Shown one piece after another: positions 34,251 through 44,187 of a stretch of DNA of 64,000 nucleotides. How positions within the stretch are numbered: position 1 is the first letter of the stretch; every line of letters starts with the position of its first letter. The DNA comes from CAVVYV01 sp963818205. GTDB lineage: Bacteria; Actinomycetota; Thermoleophilia; Solirubrobacterales; 70-9. The notes below the pieces were generated by a model, which did not search any database, was not told the origin of the DNA, and saw nothing but the letters and a program-made list of their open reading frames with translations. The stretch is taken from assembly GCA_963818205.1 (NCBI GenBank), contig CAWFRG010000014.1, positions 1-64,000 on the forward strand, written 5' to 3'. A program made the position numbers and the translations under genes.

Positions 34251-36161
34251 CTACTCCGGCGGGGCTGTGAGCAGCACCCTGCAAGGCGCCTTCTTCAGCA
34301 CGTATTCGGTTACCCGGCCGATCTCTTCGGGGCGGGCGGCTCCGATCCCCCCGAGGATCGCCCCGCCGCGCACCCGGCTCGGGGGCTCGCCGCCCATCAC
34401 GATCACCTCGGCGCCGCGCCGCTGCGCCTCCTCCACGATCCCGGCCCCGGCCGAACGGGCGGGCACCAGGCTGGTCGACACCTCCACGTTCTCGTACTCC
34501 TTCCCGATCTCCGCCGCCCTGGCGAGCGCCTGCTCGCCCCGCTCCCTCACCGCCCGGGGCAGGGCCGAGTCGAGGGGCACTGTCAGCGGCAGCTCCGCCA
34601 CATAGACCACGTCCAGCCTCGGAGCCCGCTCTCCCTCCTCGATCTCGGCGTCGGCGAGGCGGCCCGCCGTGCTGACGATGTCGTCATCGAGCTTGGTCCC
34701 GAACACCGGAACCAGGATCGACGAGTACTCGGCCTCCGCCGGCCGCTTCTTCAGCGAGACCTCGGGCACCGTCACCCGCTTGGTCAATGTCGTCCCCTCC
34801 ACCAACCGGCGGTAGACGACGTAGAAGACGAGCCCGAAGACCATCCAGCCGCCGCCCACGTAGACGGCGTCGGCGTGGAGGAAAAGCACGCTGATCCAGG
34901 CGAGGCCGGTGATCAGCGCGCCGACGATCGCGGGTAGCGGCAGCCGGTGTCCGCCAACGGTGAGGTTGAACGGGACTGCAAAGGGGCGCTCCCGCTCAGG
35001 ATCGGTGACCCGCAGGCGGATGATCGAAATCTGAGCGATCGTCACCGCGAGCAGCGCACCGAAGGCATAGACGCCGGCCAGGAATCGGATGTCGCCCGGG
35101 AGCGCCAGCGCGAACGCCAGCAGCGCTGCGATCGCGATCGCGACGTAGGGCGTCGAGTAGGTGCGCTCGAGCTTTCCGGCCCAGCTTGGGATCTGCCGAT
35201 TGGTGGCCAGGACGTAGACGTGGCGTGAGAGGCCGAGCATCGAGGTGTACGCAGCCCAGAAGAGAACGGGGACCGCGATCAACACCACCGCCCACTGCAT
35301 CAGGTCGGCCACCCAGGCCGGGTCGTAGGCCTGAACGACCCCCAGCACCGGCTTATCGATCAGGTCGCCGGCGAGCGCCGTCTCCGGGCCGCTCGGGCCT
35401 GTCACCACCGGCACCGCCATCAGCGACACCGCCGCCACCCCGGCGTAGAGCAGTGGCACCACCACGACCCCGGTGGAGAGGACCCGCTTCAGGTCGCGGG
35501 GCTCGAACTCGAGGTCCGGCGCCAGATCGCTCGCCGCCTCGATCCCGGCGTAGGCGATCGTCGCCAGCACCAGCGAATAGATGACGTCATCGACGCTCGG
35601 CGAGCTGAACAGGTCGAGCTGTGCCGTCAGCAAGGAGGGATCGAAGACGACGATCGCGCCAACCACGATCACCACCAGCTGCAGCCCGAGGTCGGCGACC
35701 GCCAGCACCACCAGGCGCGCCTGGCGGCTGCGACCGGTGACTCCCATCACATTGATGATCGCGATCGCAACGATCACCGCCGCCGCCACCCCCCGCTCGA
35801 GCGCTCCGCTGCCGAACTCCCCCGAGATCGGAGTCAGGTAATGCGGCACGGTGATCGCCGCCGCCGCGATCACGATCAGGTAGTCGATCAGGATCGCCCA
35901 GCCGGCGATGAAGCTGATCAGCTCGTTGAAGGCGTGGCGCGCGAAGGTCGAGGAGCCGCCCCGCTCCCGGTACATCGCCCCGCCCTCGACGTAGGAGAGC
36001 GAGGTGATCGCGAACAGGAGCCCGGCCACCAGGAAGATCAGCGGGGTCAGCCCGAGACCGCGGTCGGCGACCACTCCGATCGAGAAGTAGAGGGAGAAGC
36101 CGACCGCGGAGGAGGCGACCGCGTAGAGGAATGGGGCCCCGAGGAGCCTCTCCAGCCTCAC
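34251..36161 (-). CDS. APC-superfamily permease fused to a universal stress protein domain (first copy)
   Basis: About 636 residues. Twelve membrane helices of the APC type, with GGAMYRERGGSSTFARHAFNE in the first third and IAYAGIEAASDLAPDLEFEP, then a cytoplasmic UspA-like domain from about residue 500 (YSSILVPVFGTKLDDDIVST ... VIVMGGEPPSRVRGG, nucleotide-binding G-2x-G-9x-G-like). GTG 36161 (VRLERLLGAPFLYAV) is used; upstream residues overlap the small membrane gene. Substrate may be amino acids or, given the RCK neighbours, K+ as in KimA-type carriers; this is inference. Confidence 0.82.
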   Translation of the reverse strand: MRLERLLGAPFLYAVASSAVGFSLYFSIGVVADRGLGLTPLIFLVAGLLFAITSLSYVEGGAMYRERGGSSTFARHAFNELISFIAGWAILIDYLIVIAAAAITVPHYLTPISGEFGSGALERGVAAAVIVAIAIINVMGVTGRSRQARLVVLAVADLGLQLVVIVVGAIVVFDPSLLTAQLDLFSSPSVDDVIYSLVLATIAYAGIEAASDLAPDLEFEPRDLKRVLSTGVVVVPLLYAGVAAVSLMAVPVVTGPSGPETALAGDLIDKPVLGVVQAYDPAWVADLMQWAVVLIAVPVLFWAAYTSMLGLSRHVYVLATNRQIPSWAGKLERTYSTPYVAIAIAALLAFALALPGDIRFLAGVYAFGALLAVTIAQISIIRLRVTDPERERPFAVPFNLTVGGHRLPLPAIVGALITGLAWISVLFLHADAVYVGGGWMVFGLVFYVVYRRLVEGTTLTKRVTVPEVSLKKRPAEAEYSSILVPVFGTKLDDDIVSTAGRLADAEIEEGERAPRLDVVYVAELPLTVPLDSALPRAVRERGEQALARAAEIGKEYENVEVSTSLVPARSAGAGIVEEAQRRGAEVIVMGGEPPSRVRGGAILGGIGAARPEEIGRVTEYVLKKAPCRVLLTAPPE

Positions 36162-36174
36162 CCGGTTCGCTGCC

Positions 36175-36375
36175 TCATCCCCGCAGCGAGAGGTAGAGCC
36201 GCCCGGCGCCCATCGCGACGAACACCAACCCGAAGAGAATGCCCACCGCTGTCGGCCCGCCACCCCGGGCCACCGTGACGACGAGGATCGCCAGCCCGAA
36301 GCCGATGATCGTCACCGAGAAGATCCGGGTCGCGAGCTGGTACCCCTCGCCCGCTGAGGGGCGGCTGGGGGTCAC
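36175..36375 (-). CDS. Small two-helix membrane protein
   Basis: 66 residues from GTG 36375, overlapping the stop of the second APC-USP gene (GTGA). Two hydrophobic segments (IFSVTIIGFGLAILVVTVA and VGILFGLVFVAMGAGRLYL) span nearly the whole protein. It lies between two paralogous carriers, which suggests an accessory subunit. No family recognised. Confidence 0.65.
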   Translation of the reverse strand: MTPSRPSAGEGYQLATRIFSVTIIGFGLAILVVTVARGGGPTAVGILFGLVFVAMGAGRLYLSLRG

Positions 36376-38294
36376 GCCGGAGCCTCCACCTGCGGCCCGC
36401 CGCCATCGGCGCCGAGCGCTGCCCGCGCGCGCCCCGGCTCCCCGACCACGATCACCCGGGTGGGACGCTCGGCGAGGATCGTCTGCAGGGTCTTGCCGTA
36501 GAGCGGCACCCCATCTCGGTAGCGCAGTCCCATCACCACCGCGCTCGCCTTCATCTCCCTCGCCTCCTCGGCGATCGAGTGGCCGGCCTGGTTCGGCCGG
36601 ACCCGATGGACATGCCCGTCGACCCGCAGCCCGCCCCCGACCAGCTTCGCCTGCTCGATCTTCGACTGCGCCTCCGCGACCTGATCGTCGAGGGGGGCAT
36701 CGAGGGGCAGGTGGCTGGGAACGGTGACGATCGCCGCCACGTGGATCGCCCGCCGCCGCCTGGCGGCCAGCCTCACCGCGGTCCCCATCGTGTCTTGCGA
36801 GAACGGCTCGCCGTCGTCGAAGGCGACCAGGATGCTCTCGTACTCGACCTCCGTCACCCCGAGCGGCTCGGGGAGCACCACCTTGACCGTCTCCGTCAGG
36901 GGCAGGCGCTGCCGGCGCCGGTAGAGCAGGTAGACGGCGAGCCCGAACAGCATCCAGCCGGCGCCGATGAACGCGGTCCGGGGATTGAGCGCCATCACCA
37001 CGAGCCACGCGGCCCCGGTTCCAAGGCCACCGAGGACGGCGGTAATCGGCACCTCGAAACCGAAGGCGCGGACGTTCAGGGGCGGTTTCCACGCCCGCTC
37101 CTTGGCCGGCTCCGTCTGCCGAAGCCGGATCGACCGAGACGTGCGCGATCGTGAACGAGAGCATCGCCCCGAACGAGTACATCGTCGCCAGCAGATCGGT
37201 CTCGCCCGGGATCAGGGTGATCGACGCGACGGCCGAGAACACCAGGATCGCGATCCATGGGGTCCGAAAGCGCGGGTGGACGGCACGAAGGAGCTCCGGG
37301 AGCTGCCGGTGCTGGCCCATCGAGTAGGTGAGACGCGAGACGCCGATCAGCCCTGCGTTGGTCGCGATCAGCAGGATCACCGCGGCGAGCACCCCGACGT
37401 AGTAGCGGAGCACGTCGGTGAGCCCGACGCCGAGCCCGAGGTTCTCGACGATCCCGAGCACCGGGTCGCCGGCGAAGGTCGTGCCGAGCGCGGTCGTGAA
37501 CTCGCCTCCGGACTCCGGTCACCGGCATCGCCGAGAGCGCGATCAGCGGCAGCAGCGCGTAGAGCCCGATCACGGCGAGCACCGTCAGGCCGACCCCGCG
37601 GGGAATGGTCCGGGGGGCGTCCTTTGCCTCCTCGGCCATGTTCGAGATCGTCTCGATCCCGGTGTAGGCGATCATCGCGACCGCGATCCCGAGGAAGAAG
37701 TCGCCCCAACTCGGCGCCACCCCGAGGTCGACGTTCGAGACCAGGGTGTCGGGGCTGAGGACCAGGAAGATCCCGATCAGCGACGAGCACGATCTGGGTC
37801 GCGAGGTCGGCCACCGCAAGCACGAGGTTGAAGCGCGAGGATTCCTGGGTCCCCTTGACGTTGAGCGCCGCCAGCGCCGCGATCACCCCGACGCCGAAGA
37901 GAATGTCGCCGGGCGGGCTCCCGAGCGGCTCCCAGAAGACGGCCAGGTAGTGGGGAACGAAGAAGGCCGAGATCGCGACCGTGATCACGTAGTTGAGCAT
38001 CTGCGCCCAGGCGGCGAAGAAGCTGACCAGCTCGTTGAAGGCGTGGCGGGCGAAGCTCGAGGAGCCGCCCGCCTCCGGGTACATCACCGTGGCCTCCGTG
38101 TAGGTGGCGGCGGTGAACATGAAGATCAGCCCGGCGATCACGAAGGCGACCGGGGTCAGCCCGAGGGCGAAGGCGGCGGTGACCCCGAGCGCGTAGTAGA
38201 TCGAGGAGCCCACGTTCCCGTAGGCGGCCGCGAACAGCGCGCCGGTGCCGTGAACGCGTGAAAGCGACTCGTCCCGCGGGATCCGTCTAGCCAA
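36372..38294 (-). CDS. APC permease fused to universal stress protein domain (second copy, three frameshifts)
   Basis: Paralogue of the 34251-36161 product. N-terminus AAAYGNVGSSIYYALGVTAAF, then MYPEAGGSSSFARHAFNELV, then IAYTGIETISNMAEEAKDA and, after breaks, TNAGLIGVSRLTYSMGQHRQ and a UspA-like tail (YESILVAFDDGEPFSQDTMG ... RYRDGVPLYGKTLQTIL). Frame changes near 37790, 37510 and 37130 each disappear by removing one base (for example CTCGTCGCTG for CTCGTGCTG). The start at 38294 is TTG; RBS-like GGAGGG lies close by. Confidence 0.82.
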
Positions 38295-39407
38295 GGCCCT
38301 CCGAATATACGCTCGGCCGTAGGCGCCGCTTGGAGGTGCTCGCGGGTGACCGCGGCGGGCGAGGCGCAGCCGCTCAGGGCCAGCGCCAGCTCGAGCTCCT
38401 CACGGAGGATCTGGAGCACCCGCAGGGCCCCTCGCTCTCCGTCCACGGCCAGTCCCCAGAGCGGAGCGCGGCCCGCCAACACCGCGTCGGCGCCCGAGGG
38501 CGAGCGCGATCAGCACGTCGGTACCGCGGCGGATCCCGCCGTCCATCAGCACCGGACCGCGACCGGCCACCGCTTCGACCACCTCGGGCAGGGCGTCGAG
38601 GCTCGCCGGCACCCGGTCGAGCTGGCGCCCGCCGTGGTTGGAGACCACCACTCCGGCCGCCCCGTGTTCGATCGCGAGCGCCGCATCCTCCGCGGTCAGC
38701 ACCCCCTTGAGCAGCACCGGCAGCGAGCAGCCGGAGGCGAGCTTCTCCAGGTCCGCCCAGCCGAGCGACGCATCCACCTGCGAGAAGACCTCGACCACGC
38801 TCAGCGGGCGGCCGCCGCCGAGGGCCGCGTCGAGGCTGGGCACGGTGACGTCGGCGGGCACCTCGAACCCGGAGCGCAGATCCCGCTCGCGGCGGCCGGC
38901 GCGAGGCGCATCGGCGGTCAGCAGGATCGCCTCGAAGCCCGAATCGACCGCCTCGTCGAGGAGCGCCTGGGTCACCCCCCGGTCGCGGAAGCAGTAGAGC
39001 TGGAAGAGGCGCCGTCCGTCCGGCGCCGCGGCCGCCACCTCGCTGGGCCGAGAGGTGGCGATCGTCGAGAGGCAGAACGCGGTGCCCGCCGCAGCCGCCG
39101 CCCGCGCCATCCCCAGCTCGCCGTCGGGGTGAGCGAGCCGCTGGAATGCGACCGGGGCGACCAGCACCGGCATCGACAGCGGCCCGCCGAGCAGCTCCGT
39201 CCCGGTGCTGACCGAATCGACGTCGACCAGGACCCGCGGCCGGATCCGCCAGCGGGCGAAGCTGGCGAGATTATCGCGCAGCGTCGCCTCGTCGGCGGCG
39301 CCGCCGGCGAAATAGCCGTGGGCGCCCGGCTCGAGCGCCGCTTCCGCGAGGCGCTCGAAGTCCGCGACGTTGATCGGCTCGGTCGTTGCCAGCTCCAGTC
39401 GTCGGCG
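38287..39407 (-). CDS. FMN-dependent alpha-hydroxy acid oxidase/dehydrogenase (frameshifted, ends uncertain)
   Basis: Glycolate/lactate oxidase family. The N-terminus is readable as INVADFERLAEAALEPGAH with GYFAGGAADEATLRDN, then WRIRPRVLVDV and MPVLVAPVAFQRLAHPDGE. The catalytic region is VVSNHGGRQLD (His and Arg) and LMDGGIRRGTDVLIALALG. A surplus G near 38490 shifts the frame before ADAVLAGRAPLWGLAV. No ATG, GTG or TTG precedes the conserved N-terminus after the hppA stop, and the C-terminal stop is unclear (the frame stays open to 38156 inside the APC gene). Converts an L-2-hydroxy acid to a 2-oxo acid. Confidence 0.78.
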
Positions 39408-39434
39408 GCTGCTCGGCTGCCGCCTCCGCGCCGC

Positions 39435-41518
39435 CTACAGAGCGACGATCGGGATGATCAGGATCGCGACGATGTTGGCGACCTTGATCATCGGGTTGAT
39501 CGCCGGCCCGGCAGTGTCCTTGTAGGGATCGCCGACGGTGTCGCCGGTGATCGAGGCGGCGTGCGCCTCGGTGCCCTTGCCCCCGAAGGCGCCGTCCTCG
39601 ATCAGCTTCTTCGCGTTGTCCCAGGCGCCGCCGCCGGCGGTCATCGCGATCGCGGAGAAGATCCCGACCACGATCACTCCGATCAGCAGCCCGCCGAGGG
39701 CCTGGTAGCTGAGCAGGCCGACCACCAGCGGCACCAGCGATCGGGATCAGCGAGGGCAGGATCATCTCCCGCTGGGCCGCGGCGGTCACCAGGCTGACCG
39801 CGTGCCCGTACTCGGGCTTCTCCGTGCCCTTCATGATCCCGGGCTTCTCGCGGAACTGCCGGCGGACCTCCTCGACCACGCCGCCGCCGGCGCGTCCGAC
39901 CGCCTCGATCGCGAGGGAGGAGAACAGGTAGACCATCATCCCGCCGATCAGCAGGCCGATCAGGACGTCGGGCGAGGAGATGCTGAAGTCGAACGACTTG
40001 CTCGGGTCCTCGGCCTGGAGCTCGGAGAGGAAGGCGTTGAAGAGGACCAGCGCCGCAAGCGCCGCGGAGCCGATCGCGTATCCCTTGGTCACCGCCTTGG
40101 TCGTGTTGCCGACCGCGTCGAGCGGGTCGGTGATGTCGCGCACGTCCTGCGGCAGGTCGGCCATCTCGGCGATCCCGCCGGCGTTGTCGGTGATCGGCCC
40201 GAAGGCGTCGAGGGCGACGATCAGCCCGGTGAGCGAGAGCTGCGCCATCACCGCGACCCCGATCCCGTAGATCCCGGCGAGCTCGTTGGCGCCGAGGATC
40301 GCCAGGGCGATCACCAGCACCGGCGCCGCGGTCGACTGAAGTCCCTGGGCGAGCCCCTGGATGATGTTGGTCGCGTGGCCGGTCTCGGACGCGCGCGGCG
40401 ATCGTCCTCACCGGGCGGAAGCGGGTCGAGGTGTAGAAGTCGGTGATCACGAACAGGAAGGCCGTGACGCCGACCCCGATCAGCGAACAGAGCCAGAGGT
40501 CGGTGACGCTTGCGCCGGCGAGCGCCGCCCCGCCCGCCGATGCGACGCCGCTGGCGAGTGCGTCCTCCATCAGCCACTTGGTGATCGGATAGAAGGCGGC
40601 CGCCGAGAGCAATCCGGAGACGATCAGTCCCTGATAGAGCGCCCGCTCGACGTTGCCCGAGCGGGTGCGCACGGAGAATGCGCCGACGATCGAGGCGAGG
40701 ATCGCGACGCCGCCGAGCGCCAGCGGGTAGATCGCCACCTCGCGGGCGAAGTCGCCGGTGAAGTAGAGAACCCCGAGCAGCATCACCGCGACCGCGGTAA
40801 CCGCGTAGGTCTCGAAGAGGTCGGCGGCCATCCCGGCGCAGTCGCCGACGTTGTCGCCGACGTTGTCGGCGATCACCGCCGGGTTCCGTGGGTCGTCCTC
40901 GGGGATCCCCGCCTCGATCTTTCCGACCAGGTCGGCCCCGACGTCGGCGGCCTTGGTGAAGATCCCGCCGCCGAGGCGGGCGAAGACCGAGATCAGCGAG
41001 CCGCCGAAGCCGAGCCCGATCAGGGCGTCGACGGACTCCTTGTCGGAGAAGTCGAGCAGGATCAGGGCGCCGTAATAGCCCGCCACCCCGAGCAGGGCGA
41101 GGCCGACGACCAGGAGCCCGGTCACCGAGCCGCCCTTGAAGGCGATGTCGAGGGCGGGCGGGATGCCGCCGCGGGCGGCCTCCGCGACCCTGGCGTTGGC
41201 TCGCACCGACAGGTTCATGCCGATGAAGCCGGCCGCACCCGAGAGGATGCCGCCGATCACGAACCCGATCGCGGTCTCGACGTTCTGCAGCGGGATCAGC
41301 AGGACCGCAACGACCACGCCGACCCCGGCGATGATCGTGTACTGCCGCTTCAGGTAGGCGCCGGCGCCCTCCTGGATCGCGCCGGAGATCTCCTGCATCT
41401 GCTCGTTTCCAGGCGATTTGCTGAGCAGGCGCTGGGTGATCAGCAACCCATAGAGGACGGCCGCGGCGCCGCATCCGAGCGCGACGACGACGCCATAGTC
41501 AGTGAGGAAATCGGTCAA
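39435..41518 (-). CDS. hppA: Membrane-bound proton-translocating pyrophosphatase, K+-independent type (two frameshifts)
   Basis: Uses PPi hydrolysis to pump protons outward. Catalytic loops GGIFTKAADVGADLVGK (pyrophosphate/Mg site), DNVGDNVGDCAGMAADLFE, DNAGGIAEMA and KKLIEDGAFGGKGTEAHAA are intact, and about 16 helices are predicted. GNTTKAVTKGYAIGSA carries Lys where K+-dependent enzymes have Ala, so it should be K+-independent. Frame breaks at about 40393 (GCCGCGCGCG for GCCCGCGCG) and 39742 are each one surplus base. The ATG overlaps the end of the upstream small gene. Confidence 0.9.
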
Positions 41519-42038
41519 GAAGGGCTCCCGTTGACGATGTGTAAAAAGCGGCGCGGCAGTCTATCCGTCGCCGGTACCCGGAGGGGTCCAGAGCGGCGAA
41601 TCGGCCTGCTTGCCGCGCTCCTCCGCCCCGCCCGCCCTCCTCCGCCCCGCCGGGCTCGCCCTTCTCCGGCTCGGGCTGCTCATCGCCGCCCTCGCTCTCC
41701 CCCGCGTGCTTGGCGTAGAGGATCTGGAGCTCGGAGATCGCCTGGCGGAGCTGCGGCTGCGCCTCGGGCTTCACCAGGTCGACCAGCGCCCGGGCGGCGT
41801 CGATTCCCACCTTCGCCTGGGCGAGGTCACGCTCGTCGTCCTTCGCGATCCGCCGGGCGGCCAGGTTGAGGATGCTGACGACGCTCTGGAGGACGACGTC
41901 CTCGACCCGGACCTTGCGGATCTCCTCGTCGAGCTGCTGCCGCAGCTCCTCCTCGGATGAATCGGGTGGCCCCTCGGCTTCCCCTGCGGGGCCCCCTCGC
42001 ATCTCGCCGCCGGGCTGGGTCGGGTCATCTGGCGTCAT
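41499..42038 (-). CDS. DUF1844-like protein carrying a repeat-encoded N-terminus
   Basis: 179 residues. The core ELRQQLDEEIRKVRVEDVVL, SVVSILNLAARRI, ARALVDLVKPEAQ and LRQAISELQILYAKH matches a small DUF1844-like family of unknown function. The N-terminus (MRGGPAGEAEGPPDSSEEE) is encoded by the dispersed repeat 41957-42005. The C-terminal 45 residues run into the hppA start and look non-conserved; the true end may be earlier. Confidence 0.65.
   Translation of the reverse strand: MTPDDPTQPGGEMRGGPAGEAEGPPDSSEEELRQQLDEEIRKVRVEDVVLQSVVSILNLAARRIAKDDERDLAQAKVGIDAARALVDLVKPEAQPQLRQAISELQILYAKHAGESEGGDEQPEPEKGEPGGAEEGGRGGGARQAGRFAALDPSGYRRRIDCRAAFYTSSTGALLDRFPH
41957..42005 (-). repeat. Dispersed repeat inserted in a coding region (copy 2)
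   Basis: ATGAATCGGGTGGCCCC at one end and CCCCCTCGCATCTC at the other match the ends of the repeat at 25816-25898. The centre differs and contains the palindrome-like CCCCTGCGGGG. Read on the minus strand it keeps the same frame as copy 1 (MRG...PP.SS). Confidence 0.65.
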
Positions 42039-42053
42039 GGGTGCACTTTCGCA

Positions 42054-43241
42054 TCATCTGGCCCCGGCCACGCCCTCGGGAGCGTAGGTTCGCTTGGTTT
42101 CCTCGATCGCGTGGCGATAGATCTCCTCGATCGAGGCCCGCTCGGCGAGGGCGCGATGGGCTCGCTGGGCCCCGTTCTCCTCCGGCAGCTCCACCTCCAC
42201 CCCGAGCCGGCGGCGAGCAGGCTCGGTCCACTCGATCAGATCCTCGAGCGCGGCGCGGGCGGGCGTGGCGCGCCGGTCGCGGAAATCGATCATCTCGGCG
42301 TCCATCCCATGGCGGATCGCCCGCCAGAGGTTCTCCTCGATCTCCCGGCCGTGCAGCAGCCCGCCGCCGCCGGCGTAACCGAGCTCGTCATACTCGAGCG
42401 CCGCCTGGGTGGCGCAGGCCGCGATCAGGGCCGCCAGGTTGAAGGACTCATCGCCGCGCGTCTGGGCGTCGCAGATCCGCACCTCGACCGTGCCGAACGA
42501 GTGATGCGGCCTCACCGACCACCAGAGCTGGGTCGCCTCTGCGATCGAGTCGGTCTCGTCGAGCAGCCGGACGAAGTCCGCGTAGGTCGCCCAGTCGCCG
42601 AAGGGCTCGTGAATCCCACAGCGGGGGAAGGTCCGGGTGAAGATCTCGGTCCGGACCGAGTGCAGGCCGGTGTCGCGATGGTCCAGAAACGGCGAGTTGG
42701 CCGAGGCGGCAAGCAGGATCGGCAGCAATTCGCGCATCCGGTCGCAGACGGCGACCACCCGGTCGGCGCCGCGGATCCCGATATGGACGTGGAGGCTCCA
42801 GGTGTTGTTCCGCTGGGCGACCCAGCGCAGCTCGCCCTCCAGCCGGCGGTAGTGCTCGGTGTCGATGATCCGCTGGTCCAGGTAGCTCGCCCATGGATGG
42901 GTCCCGGTTGCCGCCAGCCCGAGCCCCATCGACTCGGCGACGGCGAACAGGCGCTCGCGGCGCTCCCGCTGGCGGTCGGTGGCCTCGGCGAAGGTCTCGC
43001 CGCGCCCGGAGCGGATCTCGATCTCCGTGTCGATCAGCTCCCCCGCCACCGACGGAGCGAGGAGCTCGTCGGCGCGGCAGGCCTCGAACAGCTCCTCGAA
43101 GCGATGCTCCAGGTCGAGGGTCGCCGGATCGAGAATCGCGAACTCCTCCTCGAGACCGATGGTGAAGTCGGTTGAGGACTCGAAGACCTCGCGAACAGCC
43201 TCGAGGTCGAGCCCGGAGTGCTGTGGCTCGGGGTCGGTCAC
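42054..43241 (-). CDS. YbdK-type carboxylate-amine (glutamate-cysteine) ligase
   Basis: 395 residues of the GCS2 family. FTIGLEEEFAILDP is the ATP/metal-binding start; GTHPWA, NNTWSLHVHIG and WWSVRPHHSFGTVEVRICDA follow. Family members form gamma-glutamylcysteine-like bonds or EgtA-type products; actinobacteria may use this for ergothioneine or another thiol, which cannot be decided here. The neighbouring Rex and glutaredoxin genes give a redox context. 17 bases separate it from rex. Confidence 0.85.
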   Translation of the reverse strand: MTDPEPQHSGLDLEAVREVFESSTDFTIGLEEEFAILDPATLDLEHRFEELFEACRADELLAPSVAGELIDTEIEIRSGRGETFAEATDRQRERRERLFAVAESMGLGLAATGTHPWASYLDQRIIDTEHYRRLEGELRWVAQRNNTWSLHVHIGIRGADRVVAVCDRMRELLPILLAASANSPFLDHRDTGLHSVRTEIFTRTFPRCGIHEPFGDWATYADFVRLLDETDSIAEATQLWWSVRPHHSFGTVEVRICDAQTRGDESFNLAALIAACATQAALEYDELGYAGGGGLLHGREIEENLWRAIRHGMDAEMIDFRDRRATPARAALEDLIEWTEPARRRLGVEVELPEENGAQRAHRALAERASIEEIYRHAIEETKRTYAPEGVAGAR

Positions 43242-43258
43242 GATCGCGGACGGGCTGA

Positions 43259-43933
43259 TTACGTGAGGTAGAAGTAGAGCGCGTAGAGCAGGTCGACCGC
43301 GGGACTCGAGGTGTGCACGGTGACGTCGGGCGGGACCTGCAGCAACTGCTCGGAGTAGTTGAAGATGATCTTCACCCCCGCGTTCACCAGCCGGTCGGCG
43401 ACCTCCTGGGCATTGTCCGCCGGCACCGCCAGCACCCCGACCACGACGTCGTCGTCCGAGACCACCGGCTCGAGCTCGTCGAAGTGGCGGACGGGGAGGT
43501 TGCCGACCCGCCTCCCGACCACCGCCGGATCGACGTCGAACATGGCGACGATCCGGAATCCGTGGTCGGCGAAGATGTCGGAGCTGGCGATCGCCTGGCC
43601 GAGGTTGCCGGCGCCGAAGAGAGCGATGTTGTGCTGGCCCGCGGTCCGGAGGATCTTCCGGATCTCGCGAACCAGGGAGTCGACGTTGTAGCCCACCCCC
43701 CGCTTGCCGAACTTGCCGAAGCCGGAGAGGTCGCGGCGGATCTGGGTCGAGTTGATGTGGGTGTAGTCCGAGAGCTCCTGGGAGGAGATCGTGTCCTTGC
43801 CCATCTTCCGTGCCTGGGTCAGCACCTGGAGGTAGCGGGAGAGGCGGGCGGCGACCCCGAGCGACAGACGCTCGCCGTCGCCGATCTCGATCCCGTGCTC
43901 CTGCGCCGTCCCGGCGGCGGCGTCCTCGATCAT
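43259..43933 (-). CDS. rex: Redox-sensing transcriptional repressor Rex
   Basis: 224 residues. A winged helix with SSQELSDYTHINSTQIRRDL, then GKFGKRGVGYNVDSLV, then an NAD(H)-binding Rossmann fold (IALFGAGNLGQAIAS) and the dimer-swapping C-terminal helix (AVDLLYALYFYLT). Rex leaves DNA when NADH rises and so controls respiratory genes. ATG 43933 overlaps the glutaredoxin stop. I saw no TTGTGAA...TTCACAA operator near its operon. Confidence 0.92.
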   Translation of the reverse strand: MIEDAAAGTAQEHGIEIGDGERLSLGVAARLSRYLQVLTQARKMGKDTISSQELSDYTHINSTQIRRDLSGFGKFGKRGVGYNVDSLVREIRKILRTAGQHNIALFGAGNLGQAIASSDIFADHGFRIVAMFDVDPAVVGRRVGNLPVRHFDELEPVVSDDDVVVGVLAVPADNAQEVADRLVNAGVKIIFNYSEQLLQVPPDVTVHTSSPAVDLLYALYFYLT

Positions 43934-44187
43934 GCCGACACGGTATCGAGCCTGGCTCGCAGCCCGTCCGGGTCGAGGCCCAGCTCGCTGACTATCTCGC
44001 CATCGAGGCTCACCACCGGGATCCGCTCGAGATAGCGGGCGAGCAGCCGGTCGTCGGAGTCGATGTCCACCTCCTCGACCTCGAAGGAGAGACCTCCGGC
44101 GCGCAGCGCCTCGAGCTGCGCCCGGGCCTGGTCACAGAGGTGGCAGTCAGGCCGCGCGTAGAGAACTACGGTCGGTGGCGAACGCAT
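43930..44187 (-). CDS. Glutaredoxin-like (DUF836) protein
   Basis: 85 residues. The thioredoxin-fold active site is CHLC (YARPDCHLCDQA), followed by the cis-Pro motif RIPVVSLDGE. It reduces disulphides or mixed thiols. It lies between tsaD and rex, overlaps both, and is a frequent neighbour of rex in actinobacteria, which supports a redox-signalling role. Confidence 0.85.
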   Translation of the reverse strand: MRSPPTVVLYARPDCHLCDQARAQLEALRAGGLSFEVEEVDIDSDDRLLARYLERIPVVSLDGEIVSELGLDPDGLRARLDTVSA

